Assembly (NCBI GenBank): GCA_027485675.1
Contig: JAIXQP010000006.1
Span: forward strand, 248,001 to 312,000
Source: Terriglobales bacterium
GTDB taxonomy: Bacteria > Acidobacteriota > Terriglobia > Bryobacterales > Bryobacteraceae
Reading direction: 5' to 3'
DNA length: 64,000 nt
Shown here: piece by piece, positions 43,458 through 53,096 of the stretch
How the letters are laid out: each line of letters opens with the position of its first letter
Numbering within the stretch: position 1 is the stretch's first letter
The notes under the pieces: generated by a model
Told to the model about the DNA's origin: nothing
Database searches by the model: none
Seen by the model: only the letters and a program-made list of their open reading frames with translations
Position numbers and translations under genes: made by a program

Positions 43458-44273
43458 ATGCCAGCCCGCAAGTTGCTGGCGGTCGTGTGCCTATCCATCG
43501 GCACGGCGGCCGCTCAGTTTATGACCGATACGTGTGTCCCGGCGCATGCCGGGGTGATTCCGCCCGCCTCCGTGGGCCACGTATGTGACAGCAAGCCCTC
43601 ATCCGTGCAACGGATGGCGGAAGATGCGCTCGTCCAGCGCCAGATCGTCTCGAAACCCAGCACCGCCTCCGTCTCCTACCACCAACTCACCCACGAGGTG
43701 CCCGGAAAAGCGCGTAAGGCCTATCAGAACGCTGAACGCGCGAAAACCCACGGAGACTACGGCAAGGCCATGCGGCTCTACCGGAGCGCGCTCGAACTCG
43801 ACCCCCAGTACCTCGAAGCCTGGAACAACCTCGGCAGCACGCAGATCCTGACGGGCGACTTCGCCACCGCGCAAATCAGTTTCGAGAGAGCCTACGCGCT
43901 CGACCCCACGGCTCACCCCGTCCTGACCAATCTCGCGTTCCTGCTGCTCCACCGGAATCGGCCCGCCGAGGCCGAGCCCTTCGCCCGGCGCGCGGTCCAG
44001 GCCGATCCCACGTCGCCCAAAGGGCTCTACGTTCTCGGCGTCTCGCTGGCCGGGCAACACAAGCAGACCGAGGAGGCCATCCGGCTTCTCGAACGGTCCT
44101 CGGAGGCCGTCGGACGCGCTCACTTCGCGGTGGCGCCGCTGCTGGCGCAATCGAACCGGCTGCGGGAGGCAGCCGATCATTTGAAAAAGTACCTCGCGCT
44201 GCAGTCTCCCCCTGACCGCGCCGTGGCGGAGGAGTGGCTCGCGCAGTTGGAGGCCGAACTCCGCCGGCGGTAG
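43458..44273 (+). CDS. Secreted TPR protein
   Basis: A 271-residue protein with signal peptide MPARKLLAVVCLSIGTAAA. Three to four TPR units follow from residue 80: ARKAYQNAERAKTHGDYGKAMRLYRSALELDPQYLEAWNNLG (in pieces), AQISFERAYALDPTAHPVLTNLA, and RPAEAEPFARRAVQADPTSP. RBS GAGGAG is upstream. A periplasmic scaffold of unknown partners. Confidence 0.82.
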   Translation: MPARKLLAVVCLSIGTAAAQFMTDTCVPAHAGVIPPASVGHVCDSKPSSVQRMAEDALVQRQIVSKPSTASVSYHQLTHEVPGKARKAYQNAERAKTHGDYGKAMRLYRSALELDPQYLEAWNNLGSTQILTGDFATAQISFERAYALDPTAHPVLTNLAFLLLHRNRPAEAEPFARRAVQADPTSPKGLYVLGVSLAGQHKQTEEAIRLLERSSEAVGRAHFAVAPLLAQSNRLREAADHLKKYLALQSPPDRAVAEEWLAQLEAELRRR

Positions 44274-44346
44274 CAACCGAAGGCGCTTCCATCGCATCAA
44301 ACAGCTATACTTGATGAAGAAAGGAAGCGCCCTGCTGGTTCCGCGT

Positions 44347-45348
44347 ATGTCTCTGCGTCATTTTTTCCGCCTCGTCACGCACACCCAACTTCTGCCCGTG
44401 CTCGAAAGTGGCGAGGAAACCCTCGTTGGCGGCCAAGCTGTGATGGAAGGCGTCATGATGCGCGCTCCGCACAGCTACTGTGTCGCCGTCCGCCGGTCCA
44501 ACGGCGAGATCGCCACCGAAGAGGCGCCGCTGCCCCGCGTCAGCGAGAAGTATCCGATTTTTAAGCTCCCCATCCTCCGCGGGATCGGCACGTTGGGCCA
44601 AGCGATGTCGCTCGGGGTGAAGGCCTTACGCTTCTCGACGAACATCGCGATGGAAGAGGAAAACGCCGCCAAGGGGAAGCCGGAGGCCTCCTCCGAGGTG
44701 CCGGCGTGGATGATGACCCTAAACCTGATCTTCTCGATCGGCTTCTTCATCGTGATGTACAAGGTTCTCCCGGCCTTCGCCACGGGCCAGTTGGCTTCCT
44801 ACTTCCCCGTCCTGCAGCAAGGCGCTCTGTTCAGCCTGGTGGACGGAGTGATCCGCCTGATCATCTTCCTCGCTTTCCTGTACGGGATCTCGCGGTACAA
44901 GGACATCCACCGGGTGTTTGAGTACCACGGCGCCGAGCACAAAGTGGTTTACAACTTTGAATCCGGCCGCCCGGTGACCGTGGAGAACGCCCAGAGCTTC
45001 ACCACGCTCCACCCGCGCTGCGGCACGAGCTTCCTTCTCGTAGTGATGCTGATCTCGATGGCGACCTACATGATCGTCGACCCGCTGCTCGGCTTGAACA
45101 CCGTGCCGGCCAAAATCGCTTCCCGCGTCGTGCTGATCCCCGTGATTGCCGGCCTCAGCTACGAGCTCATCCGCTTTGCCGCCCGCCGCCGCGGCTCCCT
45201 GCTCGCCGCCATGACCGTTCCCGGTCTGTGGCTCCAGAAAATTACCACCCAGCCCCCCTCGGACGATCAAACCGCTATCGCCATCCATGCCCTCGAAGGC
45301 GCGATGGCGCTTGAGAAGAAGCAGGGCGGGCAGCTAGTCATCGCCTAA
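44347..45348 (+). CDS. DUF1385 membrane protein (YqhQ-like)
   Basis: A 333-residue integral membrane protein of the DUF1385 family, adjacent to prfA-prmC in many bacteria. [14 protein letters not shown] is the N-terminal hallmark. Helices are at about 115-145, 165-195, 245-270 ([18 protein letters not shown]). [14 protein letters not shown] near 205 and HPRCGTSFL near 235 are conserved. The in-frame start at 44311 is rejected because its codons overlap a -10 TATACT (44306-44311); the ATG at 44347 gives a leader of about 30 nt. Function unknown; a metal-dependent role has been proposed for relatives. Confidence 0.87.
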   Translation: MSLRHFFRLVTHTQLLPVLESGEETLVGGQAVMEGVMMRAPHSYCVAVRRSNGEIATEEAPLPRVSEKYPIFKLPILRGIGTLGQAMSLGVKALRFSTNIAMEEENAAKGKPEASSEVPAWMMTLNLIFSIGFFIVMYKVLPAFATGQLASYFPVLQQGALFSLVDGVIRLIIFLAFLYGISRYKDIHRVFEYHGAEHKVVYNFESGRPVTVENAQSFTTLHPRCGTSFLLVVMLISMATYMIVDPLLGLNTVPAKIASRVVLIPVIAGLSYELIRFAARRRGSLLAAMTVPGLWLQKITTQPPSDDQTAIAIHALEGAMALEKKQGGQLVIA

Positions 45349-45349
45349 C

Positions 45350-46441
45350 ATGCAATACGCCGACAAGTTGGACGCGCTCGAAGCGCGCTTTGAAGAGTTG
45401 AGCCGTGCCATGGCCGACCCGGACGTGATCAACGATCCGGAGTCCTACCGGAAGACCGCCAAGTCCCACCGCGACATGGAAGAGGTCGTCAACAAATATC
45501 GCGAATGGAAGCAGGCGAACGACGCGTTGTCGCAGGCGAAAGGCATGGCGCAGGACTCCGATCCCGAGATGCGCGAAATGGCGTTGGCCGAAATCGCCGA
45601 CCTCGAACCGGCCATGACCAAGCTCGAAGAAGAGCTGATGATCTTCCTGCTGCCGAAGGATCCGAACGACGCCAAGAACATCGTGCTCGAAATCCGCGCC
45701 GGCACGGGCGGAGACGAAGCCACGCTGTTCGCCGCCGAGTTGTGGCGGATGTACACGCGCTACTTTGAAAGCCAGCGGTGGAAGGTCGAGATCACGGACA
45801 TGAGCGACTCCTCCGTGGGCGGCGTCAAGGAAGTCATCGCCCTGATCAGCGGCGAAAAGGTCTACAGCAAGCTCAAGTACGAGTCAGGTGTCCACCGCGT
45901 GCAACGGGTGCCGCAGACGGAGACCCAGGGCCGCGTGCATACCTCGGCCGTCACGGTGGCCGTGCTGCCGGAAGCCGAAGACGTCGATATCCACATTGAA
46001 GCGAAAGATATCCGGGTGGATACGTTCTGCTCCTCCGGCCCCGGCGGCCAGAGCGTGAACACGACCTATTCGGCCATCCGCATCACCCACTTGGCCACGG
46101 GCGTCGTCGTCAGTTGCCAGGACGAGAAGTCGCAGATCAAGAATCGCGACAAGGCCATGCGGGTGCTCCGCTCCCGCCTTTATGAGTTGGAGCTCGAAAA
46201 GCAGCTCGCCGCCATCGGCGCGGAGCGCAAGAAGATGGTGGGCTCCGGCGACCGCAGCGAGAAGATTCGCACCTACAACTTCCCGCAGAACCGGATGACC
46301 GATCACCGTATCGGCCTCACGCTGCATCAGCTTGATCTCGTCATGGAAGGGCGCATCGAACCCATCATCGACGGGCTCATCACCTACTACCAGTCCGAGA
46401 AGCTGAAAGAACAGGCAGGGGATGGCCAGCGAGCCGCCTAA
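45350..46441 (+). CDS. prfA: Peptide chain release factor 1
   Basis: A 363-residue class I release factor recognising UAA and [26 protein letters not shown] carries the tripeptide region (in pieces) and [20 protein letters not shown] holds the GGQ motif near residue 231, whose Gln is methylated by PrmC, encoded next. Full length. Starts 1 nt after the DUF1385 stop. prmC overlaps its end by 20 bp. Confidence 0.97.
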   Translation: MQYADKLDALEARFEELSRAMADPDVINDPESYRKTAKSHRDMEEVVNKYREWKQANDALSQAKGMAQDSDPEMREMALAEIADLEPAMTKLEEELMIFLLPKDPNDAKNIVLEIRAGTGGDEATLFAAELWRMYTRYFESQRWKVEITDMSDSSVGGVKEVIALISGEKVYSKLKYESGVHRVQRVPQTETQGRVHTSAVTVAVLPEAEDVDIHIEAKDIRVDTFCSSGPGGQSVNTTYSAIRITHLATGVVVSCQDEKSQIKNRDKAMRVLRSRLYELELEKQLAAIGAERKKMVGSGDRSEKIRTYNFPQNRMTDHRIGLTLHQLDLVMEGRIEPIIDGLITYYQSEKLKEQAGDGQRAA

Positions 46442-47270
46442 GCTCACCGTCGGCGCAGCCCTGCAACAAGCGATCCGCTTTCTGAGCGAACATGGCATCG
46501 ACAGTCCTCGGCTCACCGCCGAGGTTCTGCTGGGCCGCGCTTTACAGAAAGAGCGTGTCTATCTCTACTCCCACCCCGAAGCGCCGCTGCCGGAGCTGGC
46601 CTGGATCCATTTCGGCCGCTGGCTGCACGAACGGTCGCAGGGCAAGCCGCTCCAATACATTACTCGGGAGCAGGAGTTCTACGGACGGCCGTTCCGGGTA
46701 GCGCCGGGGGTGCTGATTCCCCGCCCCGAAACCGAGTTGCTCGTGGAACTCGCTTTACGAAACGAAGCCACGACGGTGCTGGATATCGGGACGGGTTCGG
46801 GCATCCTCGCCGTCACCCTGGCGCTCGAATGGAACGTGCCCACCTTTGCCACCGACCTTTCCGCCGACGCGCTGGCCATTGCGCGGACCAACGCGCAGGA
46901 CCTGGGCGCGACCGTGCATTTCGTTCGGGACGACTTAGCCAGCGCCTTCGCGGACCATTCGCTCGGCGCCATTGTGACGAACCCGCCCTACGTTCCCGCC
47001 GGCGATGCGCCCAATCTGCAGCGGGAAGTCCGCGACTGGGAGCCCGCGGCGGCGCTCTTCAGCGGCGCTGACGGCCTCGACCACTACCGGCGGTTGGAAC
47101 CGGTTTGCCGGCGCCTGCTCCGGCCCGGCGGCTGGCTCCTCGGCGAGTTCGGCCACGGGCAGGCCGAGGCGATCGCAGCGCTGTTTGCGGGGTGGGAGGA
47201 GGTGACGATTCATCCCGATTTGGCGCAGATTCCCCGGGTGCTGGCGGCCCGGCGCCCTATGACATACTGA
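46422..47270 (+). CDS. prmC: Peptide chain release factor N(5)-glutamine methyltransferase
   Basis: A 282-residue PrmC/HemK. Helical N-terminal domain, then [33 protein letters not shown] and the catalytic NPPYVP at 187-192. It methylates the GGQ Gln of RF1 and RF2. The start overlaps prfA by 20 bp. Copy D of the 14-mer is at 46757-46770, in codons for LRNEAT. Confidence 0.95.
   Translation: MASEPPKLTVGAALQQAIRFLSEHGIDSPRLTAEVLLGRALQKERVYLYSHPEAPLPELAWIHFGRWLHERSQGKPLQYITREQEFYGRPFRVAPGVLIPRPETELLVELALRNEATTVLDIGTGSGILAVTLALEWNVPTFATDLSADALAIARTNAQDLGATVHFVRDDLASAFADHSLGAIVTNPPYVPAGDAPNLQREVRDWEPAAALFSGADGLDHYRRLEPVCRRLLRPGGWLLGEFGHGQAEAIAALFAGWEEVTIHPDLAQIPRVLAARRPMTY
46757..46770 (+). repeat. 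Copy D of dispersed 14-mer ACGAAACGAAGCCA
   Basis: Inside prmC in a different reading frame (LRNEAT) from copies B and C, so the repeat is not driven by the peptide. Confidence 0.65.
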
Positions 47271-47288
47271 AGTCTGGGAGCTTTCTCG

Positions 47289-47909
47289 ATGTCGACCGCC
47301 GCCCTGCCCCTGCCTCAACTCATCACCGGCCAGCAGATGACGCGCGAGACCTTTCTGGCACGCTGGGACCGCATTCCGGAGTTAAAGCATGCCGAACTCA
47401 TTGAGGGAATCGTTTACGTGCCATCACCTGTAAGTTTGGAACACTCGCGCCTGGACCGCCACATCATCACCTGGCTCACCAACTACGCCTATCAGACTGG
47501 TACCTGTGAATCCGGCACGAATGCCACTTGGCTGATGCTCGAAAGCTCCCCGCAGCCCGACGCCTTTCTCTGCCGGTCCCCGGCCCCGAGTGATGGTAAG
47601 TTCTATTCCGGCGCCCCCGGGCTGGCGGTTGAAATCTGCGTCACCAGCACCGAAGTCGACTTCGGCCCCAAGCTAGCCCTCTATCAGCGCGCCGGGGTGC
47701 AAGAGTACATCACCATCGAAACGCTGCTGCCGAAAATCATCTGGCGGCAACTGATCAACGGCTCCTACCAACCCATTGAACCCGACGCCAGCGGCATCTA
47801 TCGCTCGGTCGAATTCCCCGGCCTATGGCTCGATTCCGCCGCCCTCTGGGCCGATGACGGGCTCCGCCTCACCGCCACGCTCCAGGCCGGACTCGCCGCC
47901 CGCGCTTGA
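47289..47909 (+). CDS. Uma2 family protein, copy 2
   Basis: A 206-residue Uma2 protein: HAELIEGIVYVPSPVS, QPDAFLCRSP, GLAVEICVTSTEVDFGPKLALYQRAGVQEYITIET. Compared with copy 1 the EVADSS segment is EICVTSTE. Function unsettled. It ends the DUF1385-prfA-prmC run; RBS GGGAG lies 9 nt upstream. Confidence 0.85.
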   Translation: MSTAALPLPQLITGQQMTRETFLARWDRIPELKHAELIEGIVYVPSPVSLEHSRLDRHIITWLTNYAYQTGTCESGTNATWLMLESSPQPDAFLCRSPAPSDGKFYSGAPGLAVEICVTSTEVDFGPKLALYQRAGVQEYITIETLLPKIIWRQLINGSYQPIEPDASGIYRSVEFPGLWLDSAALWADDGLRLTATLQAGLAARA

Positions 47910-47945
47910 CTCTTCGCGGTAAACATGAAATAAAGTTCGCTAATC

Positions 47946-49031
47946 ATGCGACGTCGTGAACTCTTTCAAGGCGCGGCTCTGGCCGCCGCCGCTCAACTCC
48001 CCGCCTCCGCCGCCAAATCGAAAAGCCAAGGCAAACCGGTCCTGATGAAGGCCGGTCACCAGCACGCGGACGACCCGGAAACGCTCAACGCCCTCGCCGC
48101 TTTCGGCGTCAATAACATCTGCTCCGGCCTGCCCTCCCGCAAACTTGATGAGAAGTGGACCGTCGACAGTCTCAAGGCCCTCCGGGACCGCGTCAGCAAG
48201 CATGGCATCTCTCTCGACATGGTGCCGCTGCCGCTGAGCTCGGCCTACATCACCCGCGCCGAATACCCGGCCATCATGCTCGGCAAATCGCCGGACCGGG
48301 ACCGCGCCATCGACGAAGTCTGCCAGATGATCAAGAACGTGAAGGAAGCCGGCATCCCCGCCGTCAAGTACAACATGTCGATCCTCGGCGTCGTCTCCAC
48401 CGAGCCGACCAAGGGCCGCGGAGGCGCCATCCAACGCAGCTTCAAGTACGCCGGCGCCCAGCAGGATCCGCCGCTCACCGAAGCCGGCGCCGTCTCCGAG
48501 GACATCTACTGGGAGCGCATCACCTACTTCCTCGACCGCGTGGTGCCCGTCGCCAACGAGTACAAAATCCGCATCGCCTGCCACCCCCACGACCCCGCCA
48601 TGCCCAAGGGCAAAGGCTGGCGTGGTTGCGAAACGGTCCTCAGCCCGGAAGGCCTGAAGAAGTTCGTCTCCATTCGCGAAAGCCCCTACCACGGCCTCAA
48701 CTTCTGCCAAGGCACGATCAGCGAAGGGCTCACCGATCCCAACAAGCAGATCCACGACTATATCCGCTACTTCGGAACCCGCAAGAAGATCTTCAACGTC
48801 CACTTCCGCAACATCGAAGGCGGGTATCTCGATTTCAAAGAGACCTTCCCCGATAACGGCTCCGTCAACATGCTCGAAGCCCTGCGGACTTACAAAGAAG
48901 TGGGCTACGACGGCATGGTGATGCCGGACCACGTCCCCCGCGTCGAAGGCGACCCCGGCGGCAAGAAGGCCTTCGCCTTCTGCTTCGGCTACATCCAGGC
49001 CGGCCTCCAGATGCTCAAGATGGAAGGCTAA
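47946..49031 (+). CDS. Mannonate dehydratase (UxuA)-like protein with Tat signal
   Basis: A 361-residue UxuA-like TIM-barrel protein. Signatures are [33 protein letters not shown] and [15 protein letters not shown], which together carry the His, Cys, His and Asp metal residues. UxuA converts mannonate to 2-keto-3-deoxygluconate in the cytoplasm, but this one begins with [18 protein letters not shown], a likely Tat signal. Catalytic identity is family-level. It is followed by a hairpin at 49046. Confidence 0.8.
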   Translation: MRRRELFQGAALAAAAQLPASAAKSKSQGKPVLMKAGHQHADDPETLNALAAFGVNNICSGLPSRKLDEKWTVDSLKALRDRVSKHGISLDMVPLPLSSAYITRAEYPAIMLGKSPDRDRAIDEVCQMIKNVKEAGIPAVKYNMSILGVVSTEPTKGRGGAIQRSFKYAGAQQDPPLTEAGAVSEDIYWERITYFLDRVVPVANEYKIRIACHPHDPAMPKGKGWRGCETVLSPEGLKKFVSIRESPYHGLNFCQGTISEGLTDPNKQIHDYIRYFGTRKKIFNVHFRNIEGGYLDFKETFPDNGSVNMLEALRTYKEVGYDGMVMPDHVPRVEGDPGGKKAFAFCFGYIQAGLQMLKMEG

Positions 49032-49045
49032 CACCCGTCCGCCGT

Positions 49046-49074
49046 GGCGAGGCATTGCCGTGCGATGCCTCGCC
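49046..49074 (+). terminator. Perfect 10-bp hairpin behind the UxuA-like gene
   Basis: GGCGAGGCAT and ATGCCTCGCC flank a 9-nt loop. There is no U-tract, but it lies 15 bp after the stop and runs directly into TAAGCT at 49075-49080, which is 6 nt before the next ATG. So it may end one transcript while marking the start of the next. Confidence 0.5.
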
Positions 49075-49086
49075 TAAGCTGATTGC

Positions 49087-49635
49087 ATGGCCTTCCAATT
49101 CACCACCTCCTACCTCGCAGACGCTCTCGCCGTCTTCCGCCAGCAGAAATCGTTCTGCGACCGCGCGATCGCCCAACTCACCGACAGCGAACTCTTCGCC
49201 ACCCTCGACCCGGAAAGCAACTCCATCGCCCTCCTCATCAAGCACCTGGCCGGCAACATGCGCTCGCGATGGACCGGCTTCCTGACCACGGATGGCGAGA
49301 AGCCGGACCGCGATCGCGACAGTGAATTCACCGCTCCTCCGCCGACGCGTCAGGCGCTCCTCGAAATCTGGGAGGAGGGCTGGCATTGCCTCTTCCACGC
49401 CCTCGAACCGCTGACGGAGGCCGACCTCGGCCGCACGGTAACCATTCGCGGCGAAGCTCACTCGGTCATGCAGGCCATTAATCGTCAGATCGCGCACTAT
49501 TCCCTACACACCGGCCAAATTGTCTTCCTGGCCAAACACCTGGCTGGCCCCCGGTGGCAGACCCTCACCATTCCCCGCCACCGCTCCGCGGAGTTCAACC
49601 GCAGCGTCGCCACGGGCGAACGCAGTCCGCGCTAG
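49087..49635 (+). CDS. DUF1572/DinB-like protein
   Basis: A 182-residue DinB-superfamily four-helix protein. KHLAGNMRSRWTGFLTTDGEK, then IWEEGWHCLFHALEPL and INRQIAHYSLHTGQIVFLAKHLAGPRWQTL carry three His residues in the usual metal pattern. Function unknown (putative metal-dependent thiol transferase fold). A weak -10, TAAGCT, is 6 nt before the ATG. Confidence 0.8.
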   Translation: MAFQFTTSYLADALAVFRQQKSFCDRAIAQLTDSELFATLDPESNSIALLIKHLAGNMRSRWTGFLTTDGEKPDRDRDSEFTAPPPTRQALLEIWEEGWHCLFHALEPLTEADLGRTVTIRGEAHSVMQAINRQIAHYSLHTGQIVFLAKHLAGPRWQTLTIPRHRSAEFNRSVATGERSPR

Positions 49636-49782
49636 ACCGCCGCCACGGCAAGCTCCCGGGCAGACCTGCGACAATACGAGAGAGCTGGCCCTTTCCTTTG
49701 GCAGCGGACCCCGCGATTCAATTCGCCTCGCCCGGCCGGCCTCCGAACTTAGCCGCTGCCTATCCCTTTTTTCTGTAGCCCC

Positions 49783-52017
49783 ATGGATCTTAAAGCACTT
49801 CCTACCCCTGTCCTCCTGCACATCGCGAAACTCCTCGAAATTTCGCTCCAAAGCCTGGTTGCCACCATCGCCCTGTTCGATGAGGGCGGCACCGTCCCCT
49901 TCATCGCCCGTTACCGCAAGGAGGCCACCGGCAACCTGGACGAGGTAAAAATCCTCGCCGTGCAAGAGAAGCTCGAATACTTCCGCGAACTCGAAGACCG
50001 CCGCGCCACCGTGCTCGCCTCCATCGCCGAGCAGGGCAAGCTCACGCCGGAACTGCAGGCCAAAATCGAGAAAACCCTCGACAAGTCGGAACTCGAAGAC
50101 CTCTACCTCCCCTATAAGCCCAAGCGCAAAACCAAAGCCAGCGTGGCCCGCGAGAAGGGCTTCGAACCGCTGGCCCTCTACCTCTGGGAGCAGATCCCCA
50201 ACGGCCAGCCCCTCGCCGAATACGCCGCCACCTTCGGCGACCCGAACGAGGCCCTCGAAGGCGCCCGCCATATCATCTCCGAAATGGTGGCCGAAAACGC
50301 CGACTTCCGGAAGGCGGTTCGCGCCATGATGGCCGAAAAGGGCATCGTGGTTTCAAAGGCCATCGAAGGCGTTCCCGACCCCGAAGGCAAGTTCCAAATG
50401 TACGCCGACTTCTCCGAGCCGGTTGCCAAAATCCCCTCCCACCGCATGTTGGCCATCCGCCGCGGCGCCAAGGAAGGCATCCTGCACTTTGAGATCGAAC
50501 TCAACCGGGACGAAGTCTGCGCCTGGCTCCGTTCGAAGGTCTGCCGCGAGGCCGGCGAATGGGAGCGCCACCTCCACGAAGCCATCGAGGACGGCTACGA
50601 CCGGCTCCTCAACCCGTCCATCCAGACTGAAATCCGCCTCGACCTCAAGGATCGCTCCGACGAAGAGGCCATCAAAGTCTTCCGCGAAAATCTCGAAAAC
50701 CTGCTCCTGTCGCCGCCCGCCGGCGCTCTCACCGTCATCGGCGTCGACCCGGGCATCCGAACCGGCTGCAAGATCGCCGTGGTCGACGATACCGGTAAGC
50801 TGCTCGAACACACGGTGATCTATCCGCTCGAGCCGAAGAACGATATCGCCGGCTCAACGCGTACGCTGGCCCGGCTCATCCAGCAACACAACGTCCAGGC
50901 CTTCGCCATCGGCAACGGCACCGGCTCCCGGGAAGTCGCCGAGATCATCAAGAAGGCCAACCTGGGCCCCTTCTCCGTGGTCGTCTCCGAAGCCGGCGCC
51001 TCGGTCTATTCGGCCTCCGATGTAGCCCGGCAGGAGTTTCCGGACCTCGACCTCACCGTCCGCGGCGCCATCTCCATCGCCCGGCGGCTGCAGGATCCAC
51101 TGGCTGAACTCGTCAAGGTGGACCCCAAGTCCATCGGCGTTGGGCAGTATCAACACGACGTCGACCAGCGCCGCTTAAAGCAGGGTCTTGAACAGACCGT
51201 CGAAAGCTGCGTCAACCGCGTGGGCGTCGATCTCAATACGGCCTCGGCCCCGCTGCTCAAGCAGGTCGCCGGCCTGAGCGAACGGGTCGCGCAAAAGATC
51301 GTCGAATTCCGCAATGAAAACGGCCGCTTCAAAAGCCGCGTCCAACTCATGGCTGTCTCCGGCTTCGGCCCCAAGACGTTTGAACAGGCGGCCGGCTTCC
51401 TCCGCATCCGTAATGGAGAAAACCCGCTCGATATGACGGCGGTTCATCCAGAGTCTTATCCCGTGGTCGAGGCGATTGCCTCGTCGCTCGGGGTCACGGT
51501 CCCCGAGCTGATCGCCAAGCCCGACCTCGTCGAGAAGGTGAAGATCGAAGGCTTCAAGACCGAGAAGGTCGGCATCTACACCCTGAACGATATCCGCGAA
51601 GAGCTCCGCAAACCCGGCCGCGACCCGCGTGACAAGTTCGTGGTGCCGAACTTCCGCGAGGACGTCAAGGAGATGAAGGATGTCTCGGCGGGGATGATTC
51701 TCGAAGGCGTCGTCACCAATGTCACCAAGTTCGGCGCCTTCGTCGATATCGGCGTCCACCAGGACGGTCTCGTCCACGTCAGCGAGATCAGCCATCGCTA
51801 CATCACGGACCCCGCCGAAGCGCTTAAAGCCGGCCAGATCGTCAAGGTCTCGGTTCTCTCGGTCGATCTCAAAACCAAGCGCATCGCCCTGTCGATCAAG
51901 GCCTTGGAGCCCAAGCCCGGCGGTGGCGGCGGAAGGCCGCAGCCGCGGCAGCAGCAACCGCAGCCATCAATGCAGGATAAGCTAGCCGCGCTCTCCGGCA
52001 AGTTCCGCACCCGCTAA
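49783..52017 (+). CDS. tex: Transcription accessory protein Tex
   Basis: A 744-residue RNA-binding Tex protein. Helical N-terminal domain with VPFIARYRKEATGNLDEVKI, YqgF-like domain GVDPGIRTGCKIAVVDDTGK, HhH region (GVDLNTASAPLLKQVAGLSERVAQKI in pieces), and a C-terminal S1 domain (about 636-706, VTNVTKFGAFVDIGVHQDGLVHVSEI in pieces). Full length. The last 36 nt overlap the minus-strand DinB gene. The 49636-49782 gap has no recognised promoter. Confidence 0.95.
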   Translation: MDLKALPTPVLLHIAKLLEISLQSLVATIALFDEGGTVPFIARYRKEATGNLDEVKILAVQEKLEYFRELEDRRATVLASIAEQGKLTPELQAKIEKTLDKSELEDLYLPYKPKRKTKASVAREKGFEPLALYLWEQIPNGQPLAEYAATFGDPNEALEGARHIISEMVAENADFRKAVRAMMAEKGIVVSKAIEGVPDPEGKFQMYADFSEPVAKIPSHRMLAIRRGAKEGILHFEIELNRDEVCAWLRSKVCREAGEWERHLHEAIEDGYDRLLNPSIQTEIRLDLKDRSDEEAIKVFRENLENLLLSPPAGALTVIGVDPGIRTGCKIAVVDDTGKLLEHTVIYPLEPKNDIAGSTRTLARLIQQHNVQAFAIGNGTGSREVAEIIKKANLGPFSVVVSEAGASVYSASDVARQEFPDLDLTVRGAISIARRLQDPLAELVKVDPKSIGVGQYQHDVDQRRLKQGLEQTVESCVNRVGVDLNTASAPLLKQVAGLSERVAQKIVEFRNENGRFKSRVQLMAVSGFGPKTFEQAAGFLRIRNGENPLDMTAVHPESYPVVEAIASSLGVTVPELIAKPDLVEKVKIEGFKTEKVGIYTLNDIREELRKPGRDPRDKFVVPNFREDVKEMKDVSAGMILEGVVTNVTKFGAFVDIGVHQDGLVHVSEISHRYITDPAEALKAGQIVKVSVLSVDLKTKRIALSIKALEPKPGGGGGRPQPRQQQPQPSMQDKLAALSGKFRTR

Positions 52018-52557
52018 CCGCTGCCATTGGGCCAGGTGCCTCCGCCCGTGGGCTGCCATCGTCAGGATTGCGCAGCCCAACGGCGGCTTGAGCAGCGAGT
52101 TGCCGGGGGAGACCACCTTCACCCGTTCGAGATCATACTCCGCCGCGCGGTGAATCCGTTCAATCAACGCATCGTGAGCGGCCAGGAAGCCGCGCAGCGT
52201 GGCCGCCACCTGCGGCTGCGGCTTGGGCGCAAACACTTCCGGCGCCCGGAACCGTCGCTTCACGGGCGGTTCAATCGTCCGGAGGAAGAGCCGCCAAACC
52301 CAGCTGTAGCGCGGCTCGCGGTCCGTAGCGCCCGTCTTCGGCGCCGCCGCCAGCGCCGCATCGATCGCCAACAGGTACTGTTCCACGGTCACGCGCAGGT
52401 GATCGAGAATCTCCACCGGGCTCCACGCCTCCGGCGCAGGCCGCGTCCGCATCTCCTCCTCGGTCAGCCGCTCGGCCAGGGCCAGGGCCCGGGCCTTGAT
52501 GCTCTCCACCTGCCGGCGGTAATCCTCAAGGACCAGCGGCAAGGCGCCGTTGTTCAC
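51982..52557 (-). CDS. DinB family protein
   Basis: A 191-residue DinB-like protein: RPAPEAWSPVEILDHLRVTVEQYL and ILTMAAHGRRHLAQW give the His ligands. GTG start overlaps the DUF2721 stop by 4 bp (GTGA) with AGGAG upstream. Its last 36 nt overlap the end of tex, antisense. Function not known beyond the fold. Confidence 0.8.
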   Translation of the reverse strand: MNNGALPLVLEDYRRQVESIKARALALAERLTEEEMRTRPAPEAWSPVEILDHLRVTVEQYLLAIDAALAAAPKTGATDREPRYSWVWRLFLRTIEPPVKRRFRAPEVFAPKPQPQVAATLRGFLAAHDALIERIHRAAEYDLERVKVVSPGNSLLKPPLGCAILTMAAHGRRHLAQWQRLAGAELAGERG

Positions 52558-53087
52558 CGCGACTCCTGGTGCTTCTCCGCACCCCGCTCCATGAACTCAA
52601 TCTCCCACAGCAGGCCTTGGGCGGACATCCGTGCCTCAAAGATCAGCCGGAACGTCCCGTAGGCCAAGAAGCAGGCGCCTCCTAACCCCATCGTGACGGG
52701 CATCCAACTGAGCTGCTTCACGAACACCGAGGCAATCCCAATCGAAACGCTCGTGGCGACAAACATCGCCGCCGCCAGATACAGCACCTGCATCACCTGT
52801 TGCAGCAGCCGGGCGCGGCGGCCCAGAATCTCCACCTGACCCAGCAACATGCGCTTGCGCTCAGGCTTGATGGTGGTCTCGTGCTGCGGGTCAAAGTCGT
52901 TCTCGAGTAATTCAGAGATCTTCCGAATGCGGTCGATACAGCGGCCCAGGCGGGTCGAGGTCGACAGGATAAAGGTGCCGGTGGCGGAAAGCAAAAGGGC
53001 TGGCGTAATCATCGACGTGAGTACGGCCAGCCCCGCGGATAGAGTAAAGAACTCCGGATTGTTAACAAACGGAGGAAGCTGAAACAC
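52554..53087 (-). CDS. DUF2721 membrane protein
   Basis: A 177-residue integral membrane protein of the DUF2721 family. Helices: FTLSAGLAVLTSMITPALLL (about 15-35), YLAAAMFVATSVSIGIASVF, and VTMGLGGACFLAYGTFRLIF. STRLGRCIDRIRKISELL is conserved in the loop. GTG start; TAACCT lies 6 nt upstream (possible leaderless start). Operon with the DinB gene. Function unknown. Confidence 0.82.
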   Translation of the reverse strand: MFQLPPFVNNPEFFTLSAGLAVLTSMITPALLLSATGTFILSTSTRLGRCIDRIRKISELLENDFDPQHETTIKPERKRMLLGQVEILGRRARLLQQVMQVLYLAAAMFVATSVSIGIASVFVKQLSWMPVTMGLGGACFLAYGTFRLIFEARMSAQGLLWEIEFMERGAEKHQESR

Positions 53088-53096
53088 CCTTATAGG

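Noticed and set aside
44311-44346. TTG/ATG start of the DUF1385 gene at 44311-44316
   Set aside because: The codons overlap the -10 TATACT at 44306-44311, so the transcript would start after them.
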